Assembly (NCBI RefSeq): GCF_900142215.1
Contig: NZ_FRAC01000021.1
Coordinates: 1 to 64,000, forward strand
Direction of reading: 5' to 3'
Length of the DNA: 64,000 bases
Source of the DNA: Anaerocolumna jejuensis DSM 15929
GTDB lineage: Bacteria > Bacillota > Clostridia > Lachnospirales > Lachnospiraceae
The position numbers and the translations under genes were made by a program. The notes beneath the pieces are model-generated. The model made no database searches. It had not been told where the DNA came from and saw nothing but the letters and a program-made list of their open reading frames with translations. Each line of letters opens with the position of its first letter. Position 1 is the stretch's first letter. This document shows, piece after piece, positions 24,398 to 33,566 of this stretch.

Positions 24398-24826
24398 TTA
24401 TATGAATTTTCTGCATTCGTTAAAATTAGTCTCTTCGAATTTTAAAAGCCTGTGCCCTAAATCTGAGATTTCCTTATCAGTCCCCTGATACTTACGGTTA
24501 TTCCTGGTAATATCTATTATTCCCATTGTACTGCCCTGCATCAGCATTTCCGCTATATGGGAGGGGGATTTGTCCGTAAGGGTCTTTGCATTAATCATAA
24601 GGTAGGCTGATACCTTCTGGTACAGGCTGATGTCCTTCTCTTCCTTGCTGTTTTCTCTTAGAAGCCTTTCCGCTTCCTTCTCAATAGACTCATACTCCCT
24701 GTACTGAGAATTCAGAGTTTCTCTGAATTCCTTATCCTCTGCAATGTCCAAAAGCTGTCCGATGGTATCAGTCCCCATCTGGGTGTTCTTGTGTATATAG
24801 TTTAGATATTCTGCATTTGCGTCCAT
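24398..24826 (-). CDS. Unknown 142-aa helical protein behind kdpE
   Basis: ATG 24824-24826 with AGGAGG upstream. The product is soluble, highly charged and nearly all helical (EYLNYIHKNTQMGTDTIGQL; EYESIEKEAERLLRENSKEE), with a conserved-looking end (DLGHRLLKFEETNFNECRKFI split here as two parts: DLGHRLLKFEE and CRKFI). I do not recognise a family. It follows kdpE on the same strand, 154 bases downstream, before a terminator. It also has its own possible promoter: TATAAT on the minus strand at 24869-24874, with a perfect 17-bp palindrome (24840-24856) between that and the ribosome site. It may thus be read both with kdp and alone. Confidence 0.65.
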   Translation of the reverse strand: MDANAEYLNYIHKNTQMGTDTIGQLLDIAEDKEFRETLNSQYREYESIEKEAERLLRENSKEEKDISLYQKVSAYLMINAKTLTDKSPSHIAEMLMQGSTMGIIDITRNNRKYQGTDKEISDLGHRLLKFEETNFNECRKFI

Positions 24827-24839
24827 GATATTACCTCCT

Positions 24840-24874
24840 GGCAGATAGTATCTGCCGGCATCCGTCGTATTATA
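24840..24874 (-). promoter_or_regulatory. Possible promoter -10 and operator of the 142-aa gene
   Basis: GGCAGATAGTATCTGCC (24840-24856) is a perfect palindrome. TATAAT (24869-24874, minus strand) precedes it. The -35 is weak, so an activator or a different sigma factor may be needed. Confidence 0.4.
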
Positions 24875-24980
24875 CCGGCTCAAAGGCATAAATTGCTGGC
24901 CAGGAATTTGCTGCCAGTAATCTGCTGCCGGAAATTTACTGCAAGAAGTCCAGCTTTCTTTACAAATGCTCCTGCACATT

Positions 24981-25673
24981 TTATTTATCTGCCATTCGGT
25001 AGCCTACGCCCATCTCTGTCAGGATGTACTGGGGCTCACCGGGATTTTTCTCAATCTTTCTGCGGATATTAGCCATATTTACCCTAAGGGTGCGGCTTTC
25101 ATTGGCATAGGGGCCCCAGATTTCCTTTATGATATAGTCATGGGTCAGTACTTTGCCAGGATGTCTGGAAAGTAAGGCCAGAATCTTATATTCAATGGGC
25201 GTCAGATGAATCCGCTCTCCTGCCATTTGTACAATTCTTTTATCAAAGTCGATTTCCAATTCCCCAATGGTCACGGAGCTTTCCTGCCACTCTTCCCCCT
25301 CCCTGCTCCTGACTCCATGCCGCAGGGCTGTCCGTATACGGGCAAGTAATTCTGAGGTTCCGAAGGGCTTTACGATATAATCATCCGCCTCCAGATCAAG
25401 GGCTTCTACCTTCTCTCTTTCATAGCCTCTGGCCGATACCACTACCACCGGAACTTTTGACCAGCTGCGGATATTTTTCAGTACCTCAAGACCATCCATA
25501 TCAGGCAGCCCCAAATCCAGCAGGATTAAATCGGGAATATGGGAGGCATTCATTTGTATGGCCTCCTTGCCTCCTGTACTTCTGATTACCTTATAGCCAT
25601 TCGCTGTCAGTACCGCAGAAATAAAATTACCTATGGTTTCATCATCTTCCACTACTAAAATTAAAGGCTCCAT
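24981..25673 (-). CDS. kdpE: KdpE response regulator
   Basis: 230 residues from MEPLILVVEDD (ATG 25671-25673; GGGAG upstream). The receiver domain (~3-118) has acidic pocket VEDDE, phosphorylation Asp in LILLDLGLPDMDG, Thr/Ser switch VVVSARG and Lys in VKPFG. The OmpR-type winged helix (~130-228) has RIHLTPIEYKILALLS and RTLRVNMANIRRKI. With KdpD it activates the potassium uptake operon under K+ limitation or osmotic stress. It starts 43 bases after the kdpD stop. A candidate binding site that resembles the E. coli KdpE operator is present upstream of kdpF at 33382-33400. Confidence 0.92.
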   Translation of the reverse strand: MEPLILVVEDDETIGNFISAVLTANGYKVIRSTGGKEAIQMNASHIPDLILLDLGLPDMDGLEVLKNIRSWSKVPVVVVSARGYEREKVEALDLEADDYIVKPFGTSELLARIRTALRHGVRSREGEEWQESSVTIGELEIDFDKRIVQMAGERIHLTPIEYKILALLSRHPGKVLTHDYIIKEIWGPYANESRTLRVNMANIRRKIEKNPGEPQYILTEMGVGYRMADK

Positions 25674-25716
25674 ATCCCATTTCAGCTCCCTTCTATGCTC
25701 CTTGAGGCAGGTTATA

Positions 25717-28407
25717 TTAGCTATTTTCTTCCAGAGGCAGGTAAAAGCGGAAGGCTGCCCCTCCCATACTGCGGTTTTCGGCCTCCATCCTGCCATTATG
25801 GGCTTTTATAATGGACATGCAGATGGAAAGCCCGATACCCATTCCACGGGAAGAATCCAGAGGCTTATCTCCGGCTGGTATATAGCTTTCAAAGAGATAG
25901 GGGATATCTTCCGCCGGTATGCCCCGTCCGCTGTCCAGTACCTCAAATACTGCCCATTCTTCCTGTTTTTTCAGCTGTATTTCAATGAGAGCATCCTCTT
26001 TGGAATGCTTTATGGCATTTTCTAATAGATTGATTATTACCTGTGCAATCAGGGTACCGTCCATGGGCACCTCCAGGAGCTCATCCGGCACCTTTACGAG
26101 GATATTTCTGCCCGGATACCTTACCCGGATTCTGCCCACTGCTTCCGCAATGACTTCTTCTCCGGCCTCCAGGGTTTTCGTCACATTCATGGTGCCTTCC
26201 TTAATACGTGTAACCGATAAAAGATTTTCTACCATTCTGATAAGCCACTGGGAATCTTCCTTGATATTTACCACCAGCTGCCGGCTTGTGTCCGCATTTA
26301 AGGTGCCTTCATTTTCCAATATGGCTGAGCTGGCTCCTAATATACCGGTAAGGGGCGTACGAAGATCATGGGATATGGCCCGCAAAAGATTGCTCCGCAT
26401 TTTTTCTTTTTCTGTCTCCACAAGAATATTTCTCTGCTCATCACTTAATCTCTGGCGCTCCAGTGCCATGGCAACCAAGGGCACAATCCTTCTTAAAAAC
26501 AAGCGGCTGCTATGATCCAGATTTCCATTCCGGCAGGAAAGCCCGATTACTGCCAGTACATTGCCCTGAAACAGGACCGGCTGATAAAATGCTCCGGCTC
26601 CCATTAAGGTGTCTGTGCCGGCTCCGGCTTTTTTCTGATTGACAAAAACCCAATGGGCCACTGCCTTTTCATCGTCCGATTTCATAAAGGAAGCGTCTTC
26701 CTCTCCCTGAAACTGTAAAAAGCTTCCGTTCAGCTCTGCCTTGTCACTTATGGTATAGAGTATAACAGACCGGCTGAAAAGATTCACTACATAATCTAAA
26801 ACCAGAGAAACAATATTTTGTGTACCTCTGGTGGCAAGGAGCTTTTTATTGATTTCATACAGCACCTCCGTTCGGTGCTCTCTTTCAACGGCTAATCTTG
26901 CCTGTGTCTTAATCCTTACCGTCAGGGCACTTGTAATCAAAGCTACCAGAAGCATAATGGAAAAGGTCAGAGGATATCCGCTGCCAATGGCATTAAAGGT
27001 AAAAAAAGGCTGGGTAAAAAAGAAATTAAAGAGCAGCACACTGATAATAGATGCCACCACTCCGTAAAAATAGCCTTCCGTAATTCTGGAAATAATAAGC
27101 ACGGACAAAATGAATACCATAATGACATTCTGCCCTCCAAAATTCAGGTTCTGCAAGCCTTCACAGAGAAGAAGGGCAATTAAAAGGATTCCGGCCATTT
27201 TCAGCATATCTCTTCCTTTAAAGCTGAATTGGGGCTTCAGCAATATCTGCCCGCCCTTTGCCGCAAACCTCCGCCCGGGAGCAATGCCAGGAATAATATG
27301 AACCTCTATGTGGGGAAGCAGGGATATGAGCCGGTCTTCAAAATCCATTTCAAATAAGCTTTTTACCGTCTTTTTATTCCTGCTCTTTCCTACCACAATA
27401 TTAGTAATGCCAGACAGCCTTGCATATTCCGCTATGGTTTCCGCAATGTCATGTCCGGTCAGGGTGGTGACTTCCGCTCCCATTTTCTCCGCCAGGTCCA
27501 TATTCTCCCGGATGCCCTGCTTCTGCTCCGGTGTCATTACTTCCTCATCTTCCACGTACACCGCATTCCATTGGGCATGAAAAGCATCTGCTGCCCTGGC
27601 AGTCCACCGGATACATTTTGCAGAAGAGGGGGAAGCCCCAATGCAGACCAGAAATTTGGTGTTTGCCATTTTTTCCTGCATGAACCGTTCATTCTGGTTT
27701 TCATTGCTGATGCGCTCCGTAGCCTTCCTGAGAGCAATTTCCCTCAGAAGCTTGAGGTTTTCCACCGTAAAGAAATTGTTCATGGCAGCTTTTGCCCGGT
27801 CTGCCCGGTAGACCTTGCCTTCCTTTAACCGGTGGAGCAGCTCCTCCGGCTCTATATCAATCACCTTAACCATATCTGCCCGGTCAAATATGTAGTCCGG
27901 CACCGTTTCCCTTACCGTTACCTTGGTGACATCCTCCACTACATTATTAAGACTTTCAAGATGCTGGACATTTACGGTGGTATAAACATCGATACCTGCG
28001 TTCAAAAGCTCTTCCACGTCCTGATAACGCTTCCGGTTTCTGGAGCCGGCGGCATTGGTGTGGGCCAGCTCATCCACCAGAATCAGCTGGGGCTTTTTTC
28101 TCAGGGCTTCATCCAGGTCGAATTCCTTTAGCTCCATGCCCTTATACGATATGGTTTTAGGCGGCAGCACAGGAAGTCCTTCCAAAAACCGCAGAGTTTC
28201 CGGCCGCTCATGAGGCTCCACATATCCCACCAGGACATCCGTCCCCATGCTGTAACGCTCCTTCGCTTCATCCAGCATGGCATAGGTCTTCCCGACTCCT
28301 GCGGCATATCCGAAGAAAATCTTTAGCTTTCCGCTTTCTTTTTCTTCCTCTTCTTTTATTTTTTCTAAAATTGCCTCCGGGTCAGGGCGGTAATCCTGAT
28401 TATCCAT
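25717..28407 (-). CDS. kdpD: KdpD potassium-sensing histidine kinase
   Basis: 896 residues, full length for the family. N-terminal KdpD domain (~20-230) with Walker A GYAAGVGKT and Walker B ILVDELAHTNA; a universal-stress-protein-like domain (~248-370, binds c-di-AMP in some relatives); four membrane helices (~400-495, DUF4118); a GAF-like segment (~520-640); HisKA with AISHDLRTPLTG (phosphorylated His near 670); and HATPase with NLLENAIKHS and DSGRGIP. It senses low potassium and phosphorylates KdpE. The start has AGGTG upstream. The 185-base gap to kdpC contains T-rich runs (plus strand) but no clear terminator. Confidence 0.95.
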   Translation of the reverse strand: MDNQDYRPDPEAILEKIKEEEEKESGKLKIFFGYAAGVGKTYAMLDEAKERYSMGTDVLVGYVEPHERPETLRFLEGLPVLPPKTISYKGMELKEFDLDEALRKKPQLILVDELAHTNAAGSRNRKRYQDVEELLNAGIDVYTTVNVQHLESLNNVVEDVTKVTVRETVPDYIFDRADMVKVIDIEPEELLHRLKEGKVYRADRAKAAMNNFFTVENLKLLREIALRKATERISNENQNERFMQEKMANTKFLVCIGASPSSAKCIRWTARAADAFHAQWNAVYVEDEEVMTPEQKQGIRENMDLAEKMGAEVTTLTGHDIAETIAEYARLSGITNIVVGKSRNKKTVKSLFEMDFEDRLISLLPHIEVHIIPGIAPGRRFAAKGGQILLKPQFSFKGRDMLKMAGILLIALLLCEGLQNLNFGGQNVIMVFILSVLIISRITEGYFYGVVASIISVLLFNFFFTQPFFTFNAIGSGYPLTFSIMLLVALITSALTVRIKTQARLAVEREHRTEVLYEINKKLLATRGTQNIVSLVLDYVVNLFSRSVILYTISDKAELNGSFLQFQGEEDASFMKSDDEKAVAHWVFVNQKKAGAGTDTLMGAGAFYQPVLFQGNVLAVIGLSCRNGNLDHSSRLFLRRIVPLVAMALERQRLSDEQRNILVETEKEKMRSNLLRAISHDLRTPLTGILGASSAILENEGTLNADTSRQLVVNIKEDSQWLIRMVENLLSVTRIKEGTMNVTKTLEAGEEVIAEAVGRIRVRYPGRNILVKVPDELLEVPMDGTLIAQVIINLLENAIKHSKEDALIEIQLKKQEEWAVFEVLDSGRGIPAEDIPYLFESYIPAGDKPLDSSRGMGIGLSICMSIIKAHNGRMEAENRSMGGAAFRFYLPLEENS

Positions 28408-28592
28408 GTTAGCACCTGATGCTGCCAGACCGGCATCCTTTCTTTTTTCTTATTCTTTTGACTTTTGTTTTTTCGGGCTTTTATTTTTGAGCTTTTATTT
28501 TTGGTCTTTTATTTTCCTTCGCTCGTTCTTCTTTCCTTATTATACCACACAATGCTCTTTATATCTTGCGAGTTTGCTGAGGTCTTTTCTTT

Positions 28593-29153
28593 TTATAGCA
28601 GGCCGTCCAATGCCAGATTCACCTTTAATACATTAACTGCCGGTTCCCCAAAAATTCCAAGAAATGACTTGATGGTATATTTATCAATAACCTCTTTCAC
28701 CTTATCTTCTTCTATTCCTCTCTCCCTTGCTATCCGGCTTATCTGATAGTCCGCTGCATTGGGGGATATATTGGGGTCGACTCCGCTTGCGGATGCCATT
28801 ACTAAATCCGCCGGGATATCCTTTTTATTGTCCGGGTCCAGGCTGTGCCACCAGTCTATTCTCTTATTTACCTGCTCTTTCTGCTCCGCACTTGTCGGGG
28901 AGAGATTGCTTGTGCCAAGTGGCCTTCCGATCAGATATTTGGGCTCGGAAAATTCCTGTGCGATAAGAGCTGAACCAAAGTCCTTTTTGCTGCCATCCTT
29001 TAAGGTAACCGTAATTATGCTTCCATTTGCTTTCTGGGGGAAGAAAATCCCGGCAATTCCTGTGACCGCCGCGGTATAAAGTACCCCGCATAAAAGCGTC
29101 ATCAAAAGGAAGCATACAATTGCAGGCCTTAAAACTCCTTTACTGCTTTTCAT
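28593..29153 (-). CDS. kdpC: KdpC subunit of potassium-transporting ATPase
   Basis: 186 residues from MKSSKGVLRP (ATG 29151-29153); an ATG four codons earlier (29163-29165) is an alternative. One N-terminal membrane helix (~9-32), then the KdpC extracytoplasmic domain with LIGRPLGTSNLSP, MASASGVDPNISP and ISRIARERGI, all typical. It is needed for assembly and ATP affinity of KdpB. The region just upstream, usually only a few bases in kdp operons, is 243 bases here and holds repeat family A. The start area AATGGGTGCAAAT resembles the end of that repeat, which also supplies the ribosome site of the acetyltransferase gene at 35.8 kb. Confidence 0.93.
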   Translation of the reverse strand: MKSSKGVLRPAIVCFLLMTLLCGVLYTAAVTGIAGIFFPQKANGSIITVTLKDGSKKDFGSALIAQEFSEPKYLIGRPLGTSNLSPTSAEQKEQVNKRIDWWHSLDPDNKKDIPADLVMASASGVDPNISPNAADYQISRIARERGIEEDKVKEVIDKYTIKSFLGIFGEPAVNVLKVNLALDGLL

Positions 29154-29372
29154 ATTTGCACCCATTATATAACCCAGGCAGTCCAGCCCGGGTTACCGCC
29201 ACAACATAAATGTGAAACAAGTTTCACCGAGTGAAAGAATTTGTACGTGGCACCTTTCATTTCTATATTTTCTTTCACAGACTACCATTGCATACTGCAG
29301 ACGGTTCTGCAGTACTGTCATAAATAATGGAGTGTGGAAGTGCTTTCCTTTCACACATTAACATGACCTTCT
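29154..29372. repeat. Repeat family A, two diverged copies inside the kdp operon
   Basis: 29286-29357 (CCATTGCATACTGCAGACGG..., then GTACTGTCATAAATAATGGAG, then TTTCACAC) matches the 78-bp tandem units at 35773-36006 at most positions and keeps the stem TACTGCAGA/TCTGCAGTA. The stretch next to kdpC (29154-29240: TTTGCACCCATTATATAACC..., then TGTGAA) looks like an older copy, with the stem AACCCAGG/CCCGGGTT. Together they lengthen the kdpB-kdpC spacer. Confidence 0.6.
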
Positions 29373-29396
29373 TATCCCAAATAAGAAGAAAGCGTC

Positions 29397-31454
29397 TTAC
29401 ACAAGACCAAAGGCGGTCAGTAGTATATCAATCACTTTTATTGCTATGAACGGTGCTATAATTCCGCCAAGTCCATAAATGAAGAGATTCCTCTGAAGAA
29501 GCTTTCCAGCCGGCAGTTCTCTGTACTTAACCCCTCTTAAGGCCAGGGGTATCAATGCAATGATAATAAGGGCATTGTAAATGATAGCCGAGAGAATGGC
29601 ACTGTACGTGCTGGTCAGGCCCATGAAATTAAGCACCGACAGCTGAGGATAAATGGTAAAGAACAATACCGGAATTATGGCAAAGTATTTCGCAACATCA
29701 TTGGCAACGGAAAAAGTAGTCAGGGAACCTCTGGTCATCAGTAGCTGTTTTCCGATACGGACGATATCAATGAGCTTGGTGGGATTAGAATCCAAATCCA
29801 CCATATTTCCAGCTTCTTTTGCCGCCTGGGTGCCGGAATTCATAGCAACCGCAACATCAGCCTGGGCAAGCGCCGGCGCATCGTTGGTACCGTCCCCTGT
29901 CATTGCAACCAGATGGCCCTTTGACTGGTAATCCCGGATTAAGGTAAGCTTTGCCTCCGGCGTAGCTTCCGCCAGAAAATCATCCACACCTGCTTCTGCC
30001 GCAATGGCTGCCGCAGTCATAGGGTTATCACCGGTAATCATGATGGTCTTAATCCCCATCTTGCGCAAATCTTCAAAACGTTCCTTTACCCCGTTCTTAA
30101 CAATATCCTTCAGGTAGATGACCCCAAGGACCCTGTCGTTCTTTGCTACGACCAGCGGAGTTCCTCCGGCTCCCGCGACCTCCTTTACGATTTTTTCACA
30201 CTCTTCCGTATATTTGCCGCCTTTTCCTGTTACATAATCCTTTACCGCCTCGGCAGCTCCTTTTCTTATCTCATTGCCCTGATAATCAATACCGCTCATG
30301 CGGGTCTTTGCCGTAAATTCAATGAAGGTAGCCTGAAGCTTCGATAAATCCCTTCCCCGTATGCCAAATTTTTCTTTTGCCAGAACTACGATACTGCGGC
30401 CTTCTGCCGTTTCATCGGCTATGGAGGATAGCTGGGCGGCATCGGCGAGCTCTTCCTCTGTCACTCCCTTTACAGGAATAAATTCGCTGGCCTGACGGTT
30501 TCCCAGTGTTATGGTACCGGTCTTATCAAGGAGCAGAACATCCACATCCCCGGCAGCCTCAATTGCCCTTCCGCTCATAGCCAGTACATTTGCCTGATTC
30601 AGCCTGCTCATACCGGCAATACCAATGGAGGACAGAAGTGCTCCGATGGTAGTAGGTGCCAGGCACACTAACAATGCAATAATATTGGTGATGGATATGG
30701 GCGAGCCGCTTTTTGCCTGCCTGCTTGCAAAGTCCGTAAAGGGCAGAAGCATTGCGGTTACTACAAGAAATATAATAGTTAAGGTTACTAAAAGTATCTG
30801 GAGAGCAATTTCATTTGGGGTTTTCTTTCTTGCGGCGCCTTCCACCATGGCAATCATCTTATCCAGAAAGCTTTCTCCGGCTTCCGCCGTAATACGGATG
30901 ACCAGCCAGTCAGATACCAGGGTAGTACCTCCGGTAACTGCACTTCTGTCGCCTCCCGACTCTCTGATAACCGGAGCAGATTCACCGGTGATGGCACTTT
31001 CATCCACGGAAGCAGCTCCATCTATTACTTCTCCGTCCATGGGTATCTGTTCTCCGGCAGCCACATAGACAATATCACCCTTTTTGAGGCTGTTTGACAG
31101 AACCTCCGTATATTGGCTGACATCTGTCTCCGATGCTAATTTCTTTGCCTTTACATCCTTTCTGGCGCTTCTTAAGGACTGTGCCTGGGCACGTCCCCTG
31201 CCTTCCGCAATGGCTTCCGCAAAATTGGCAAACAGGCTGGTGAACCACAGGATAATAGATATGGTAAAGGTATAGCCGGCACTCTCATCCCGAATTCCCG
31301 CAAAGGAAAGGATAAACAGGACGGTGGTAAATACCGCTCCTATATATACAACAAGCATAACCGGATTGTGCACCTGCACTCTGGGGTCCAGCTTTTTAAA
31401 GGACTGTGCAAGAGCATCCAGCAGGATATTTTTATCTAAACTTTTTTCTTTCAT
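29397..31454 (-). CDS. kdpB: KdpB, ATPase subunit of potassium pump
   Basis: 685 residues, full length. P-type ATPase with the phosphorylation loop LLDKTGTITLGNR (Asp near 308), actuator motif ITGESAPV, hinge MTGDGTNDAPALAQ and MITGDNPMTAA. Seven membrane helices: two pairs in the N-terminal part and a cluster at the C-terminus. It energises K+ uptake by the KdpA channel. ATG has GGAGGAG upstream; it follows the kdpA stop by 17 bases. The next gene, kdpC, is unusually far because of inserted repeats. Confidence 0.96.
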   Translation of the reverse strand: MKEKSLDKNILLDALAQSFKKLDPRVQVHNPVMLVVYIGAVFTTVLFILSFAGIRDESAGYTFTISIILWFTSLFANFAEAIAEGRGRAQAQSLRSARKDVKAKKLASETDVSQYTEVLSNSLKKGDIVYVAAGEQIPMDGEVIDGAASVDESAITGESAPVIRESGGDRSAVTGGTTLVSDWLVIRITAEAGESFLDKMIAMVEGAARKKTPNEIALQILLVTLTIIFLVVTAMLLPFTDFASRQAKSGSPISITNIIALLVCLAPTTIGALLSSIGIAGMSRLNQANVLAMSGRAIEAAGDVDVLLLDKTGTITLGNRQASEFIPVKGVTEEELADAAQLSSIADETAEGRSIVVLAKEKFGIRGRDLSKLQATFIEFTAKTRMSGIDYQGNEIRKGAAEAVKDYVTGKGGKYTEECEKIVKEVAGAGGTPLVVAKNDRVLGVIYLKDIVKNGVKERFEDLRKMGIKTIMITGDNPMTAAAIAAEAGVDDFLAEATPEAKLTLIRDYQSKGHLVAMTGDGTNDAPALAQADVAVAMNSGTQAAKEAGNMVDLDSNPTKLIDIVRIGKQLLMTRGSLTTFSVANDVAKYFAIIPVLFFTIYPQLSVLNFMGLTSTYSAILSAIIYNALIIIALIPLALRGVKYRELPAGKLLQRNLFIYGLGGIIAPFIAIKVIDILLTAFGLV

Positions 31455-31471
31455 GATATTCTCCTCCTCCC

Positions 31472-33157
31472 TTAACGCGTTGTGAAGTAATCCGCTACAG
31501 GCCCCAGGGCAAGCGCCGGCAGGAAGCTTAATGCCGTGACAATCAAAATGACTCCGATCAAGAGCCCTGCAAACATACCGTTGCTGGTAGACAGAGTTCC
31601 TTCGCTTGCTGCCACAGACTTTTTGCCTGCCATATTGCCTCCAAGGAATATTACTGCTATAAGCGGAATAAATCTTGCAAGGAGCATAACAATTCCCCCC
31701 GTTATATTGGTAAAGGGCGTATTGGCAGTAAATCCGCCAAAGGCACTTCCGTTGTTATTTCCCATGGAAGAGAAGGCATATAGAATTTCTGTAAATCCAT
31801 GGGCTCCTGAATTGCCAAGCCAGCCTTCTGCGGCAGGTATTAAAACAGCCGCTCCTGTTCCTAAAAGAGACACCAGAGGTGGTACCAGAATAAGCAGGCA
31901 TACCATCTTCATATCGTAGGGTTCAACCTTCTTTCCCAGATATTCCGGTGTCCTGCCCACCATCAGGCCTGCTATGAATACTGCCAGCAATACATAGGCA
32001 AGTATACCATACAGGCCGCTGCCTGCACCGCCGAACACAATTTCTCCAAGCTGCATTAGAAATAAGGGCATCAAACCGCCAAGAGGTGTCAGGCTGTCAT
32101 GCATGGCATTGACGGATCCATTGGAAGCAGCTGTGGTTGCAATGGCCCACAGGGACGACATCCCTACCCCGTGAATGGTTTCCTTTCCTTCCATATTGCC
32201 GGAAGCTGCAACTCCTTCGAAAGACGGTGCCGTATTCTGCTCGCCTACCGTAGTAAAGATAAGGGCCGCTACAAATAAGAGCATCATAACCACATACAGG
32301 GTTCTTCCCTGTTTCTTATCCTTTACCGCCTTGCCAAAGCTTACCAGAAGGGCTGCCGGTATCAGCAGAATGGAAAGCAGCTGAAGCAGGTTGGAAAAGG
32401 AGGTGGGATTTTCAAAGGGATAGGCGGAATTCATTCCGAAGAATCCACCTCCGTTGGTTCCTAACTGTTTTATGGCAATCTGGCTGGCTGCCGGTCCCAT
32501 AGGCAGAATCTGTCCGGCTCCATCCTGCAGTGCCGTAATTTCCTTATAGGAAGAGAAATTCTGCACCACTCCCTGGGATACCAAAAGCACCGCCAGCACA
32601 AGGGAGAGGGGAAGCAGGATATAAACAACAGACCTGGTGAGGTCAGCCCAGAAATTTCCGATGGTTTTCTTTTCCTTTCCAATAAACCCTCTTATCAATG
32701 CAAAAAGTACTGCGATTCCCACTCCCGCAGATACGAAGTTCTGAACCGTAAGCCCTAAGAACTGGGACAGGTAGGAAAGGGAGGATTCCCCGGAATATGC
32801 CTGCCAGTTTGTATTGGTAACAAAGCTTGCCGCGGTGTTAAAGGCCAGATCAAGGCTCAATCCCTTCATTCCTTCCCTGTTAAAGGGAAGTACTCCCTGA
32901 AGCAGTAATAAAAGAAACAGAAAAAGAAAACTTGCCAGGCTGAAAAGAATTGCCGAAAAGGCATATCTTTTTGCCCCCATCTCTTCCTCTGCTTTGATTC
33001 CCATAAGCCGGTAAAAGCAGTTTTCAATTGGTTTTAGCAGCCTGGTCAAAAACACTTTCCCGCCGCTCATGACCTTGTACATATAAATTCCAAGAGGAAT
33101 CGAAAGTCCAATCAGTAGAATCAGGAATAAAAGCTCCTGTATTACAATCCTGCTCAT
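31472..33157 (-). CDS. kdpA: KdpA, potassium-binding channel subunit
   Basis: 561 residues with about ten membrane helices and four selectivity-filter-like loops: FVTNTNWQAYSGE, GTNGGGFFGMNSA, MGNNNGSAFGGF and the AATTAASNGSVNAM segment. It binds and conducts K+ in the KdpFABC complex. Its ATG overlaps the stop of kdpF (ATGA), so the two are translationally coupled. Confidence 0.96.
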   Translation of the reverse strand: MSRIVIQELLFLILLIGLSIPLGIYMYKVMSGGKVFLTRLLKPIENCFYRLMGIKAEEEMGAKRYAFSAILFSLASFLFLFLLLLLQGVLPFNREGMKGLSLDLAFNTAASFVTNTNWQAYSGESSLSYLSQFLGLTVQNFVSAGVGIAVLFALIRGFIGKEKKTIGNFWADLTRSVVYILLPLSLVLAVLLVSQGVVQNFSSYKEITALQDGAGQILPMGPAASQIAIKQLGTNGGGFFGMNSAYPFENPTSFSNLLQLLSILLIPAALLVSFGKAVKDKKQGRTLYVVMMLLFVAALIFTTVGEQNTAPSFEGVAASGNMEGKETIHGVGMSSLWAIATTAASNGSVNAMHDSLTPLGGLMPLFLMQLGEIVFGGAGSGLYGILAYVLLAVFIAGLMVGRTPEYLGKKVEPYDMKMVCLLILVPPLVSLLGTGAAVLIPAAEGWLGNSGAHGFTEILYAFSSMGNNNGSAFGGFTANTPFTNITGGIVMLLARFIPLIAVIFLGGNMAGKKSVAASEGTLSTSNGMFAGLLIGVILIVTALSFLPALALGPVADYFTTR

Positions 33158-33243
33158 AAATTCTCACCTCGAAATAAGACATAAAAAAGATATACCAGTA
33201 ATCCAAGTCCGGTTATACCTGCCAGAACTATCACAGTTCCCAT
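33154..33243 (-). CDS. kdpF: KdpF, small stabilising subunit of the potassium pump
   Basis: A 29-residue, single-helix protein (starts MGTVIVLAGI, ends LFRGENL) directly upstream of kdpA and overlapping its ATG by the ATGA motif. GGGAG lies nine bases before the ATG. Length, hydrophobicity and position match KdpF, which stabilises KdpABC. It is the first gene of the operon kdpFABC-kdpDE, whose promoter must lie in 33244-33420. Confidence 0.9.
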   Translation of the reverse strand: MGTVIVLAGITGLGLLVYLFYVLFRGENL

Positions 33244-33335
33244 TCCTATCACTCCCATCTTTACTCATTATCAACCATCATTACCAATTCTTTCTTGTGT
33301 TATGCACAGTATGTTTTACTTTCACTGCACCTAAA

Positions 33336-33400
33336 ATAATAGCAAAAATGACATTAAAGAAGTATTCAGATACAAAGCACTGGTATTAAGAAAGTATAAA
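33336..33400 (-). promoter_or_regulatory. Candidate kdp promoter and KdpE operator
   Basis: On the minus strand TATTAT (33336-33341) is a likely -10 with a poor -35, as expected for an activator-dependent promoter. Upstream, TTTATACTTTCTTAATACC (33382-33400) resembles the E. coli KdpE site as I remember it (TTTATACTTTTTTTACACC; 16 of 19 identical). It would lie at about -53 to -71 from the start, the same spacing as in E. coli. The comparison is from memory and should be checked. Confidence 0.55.
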
Positions 33401-33489
33401 GATTAGGCTTAACATATGAGCTTCATAAGCTTTTACTGTTCCTCACTGCTGATTCTAAGCCATGTACGTGCTGGCTGCCCTGTAAATGC

Positions 33490-33555
33490 AAAAAAGCCCT
33501 GTGAGCTGCCTATATGGTTTTTGCAATTTCATATAGGAAATTCACAGAGCTTTTT
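33490..33555. terminator. Strong two-way terminator hairpin
   Basis: AAAAAGCCCTGTGA and GCCTATATG pair with CATATAGG and TCACAGAGCTTTTT across a short loop. A-run before and T-run after allow termination in both directions. On the minus strand it can end the 47-aa gene at 33694-33837. Confidence 0.8.
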
Positions 33556-33566
33556 ATATTTGATTC

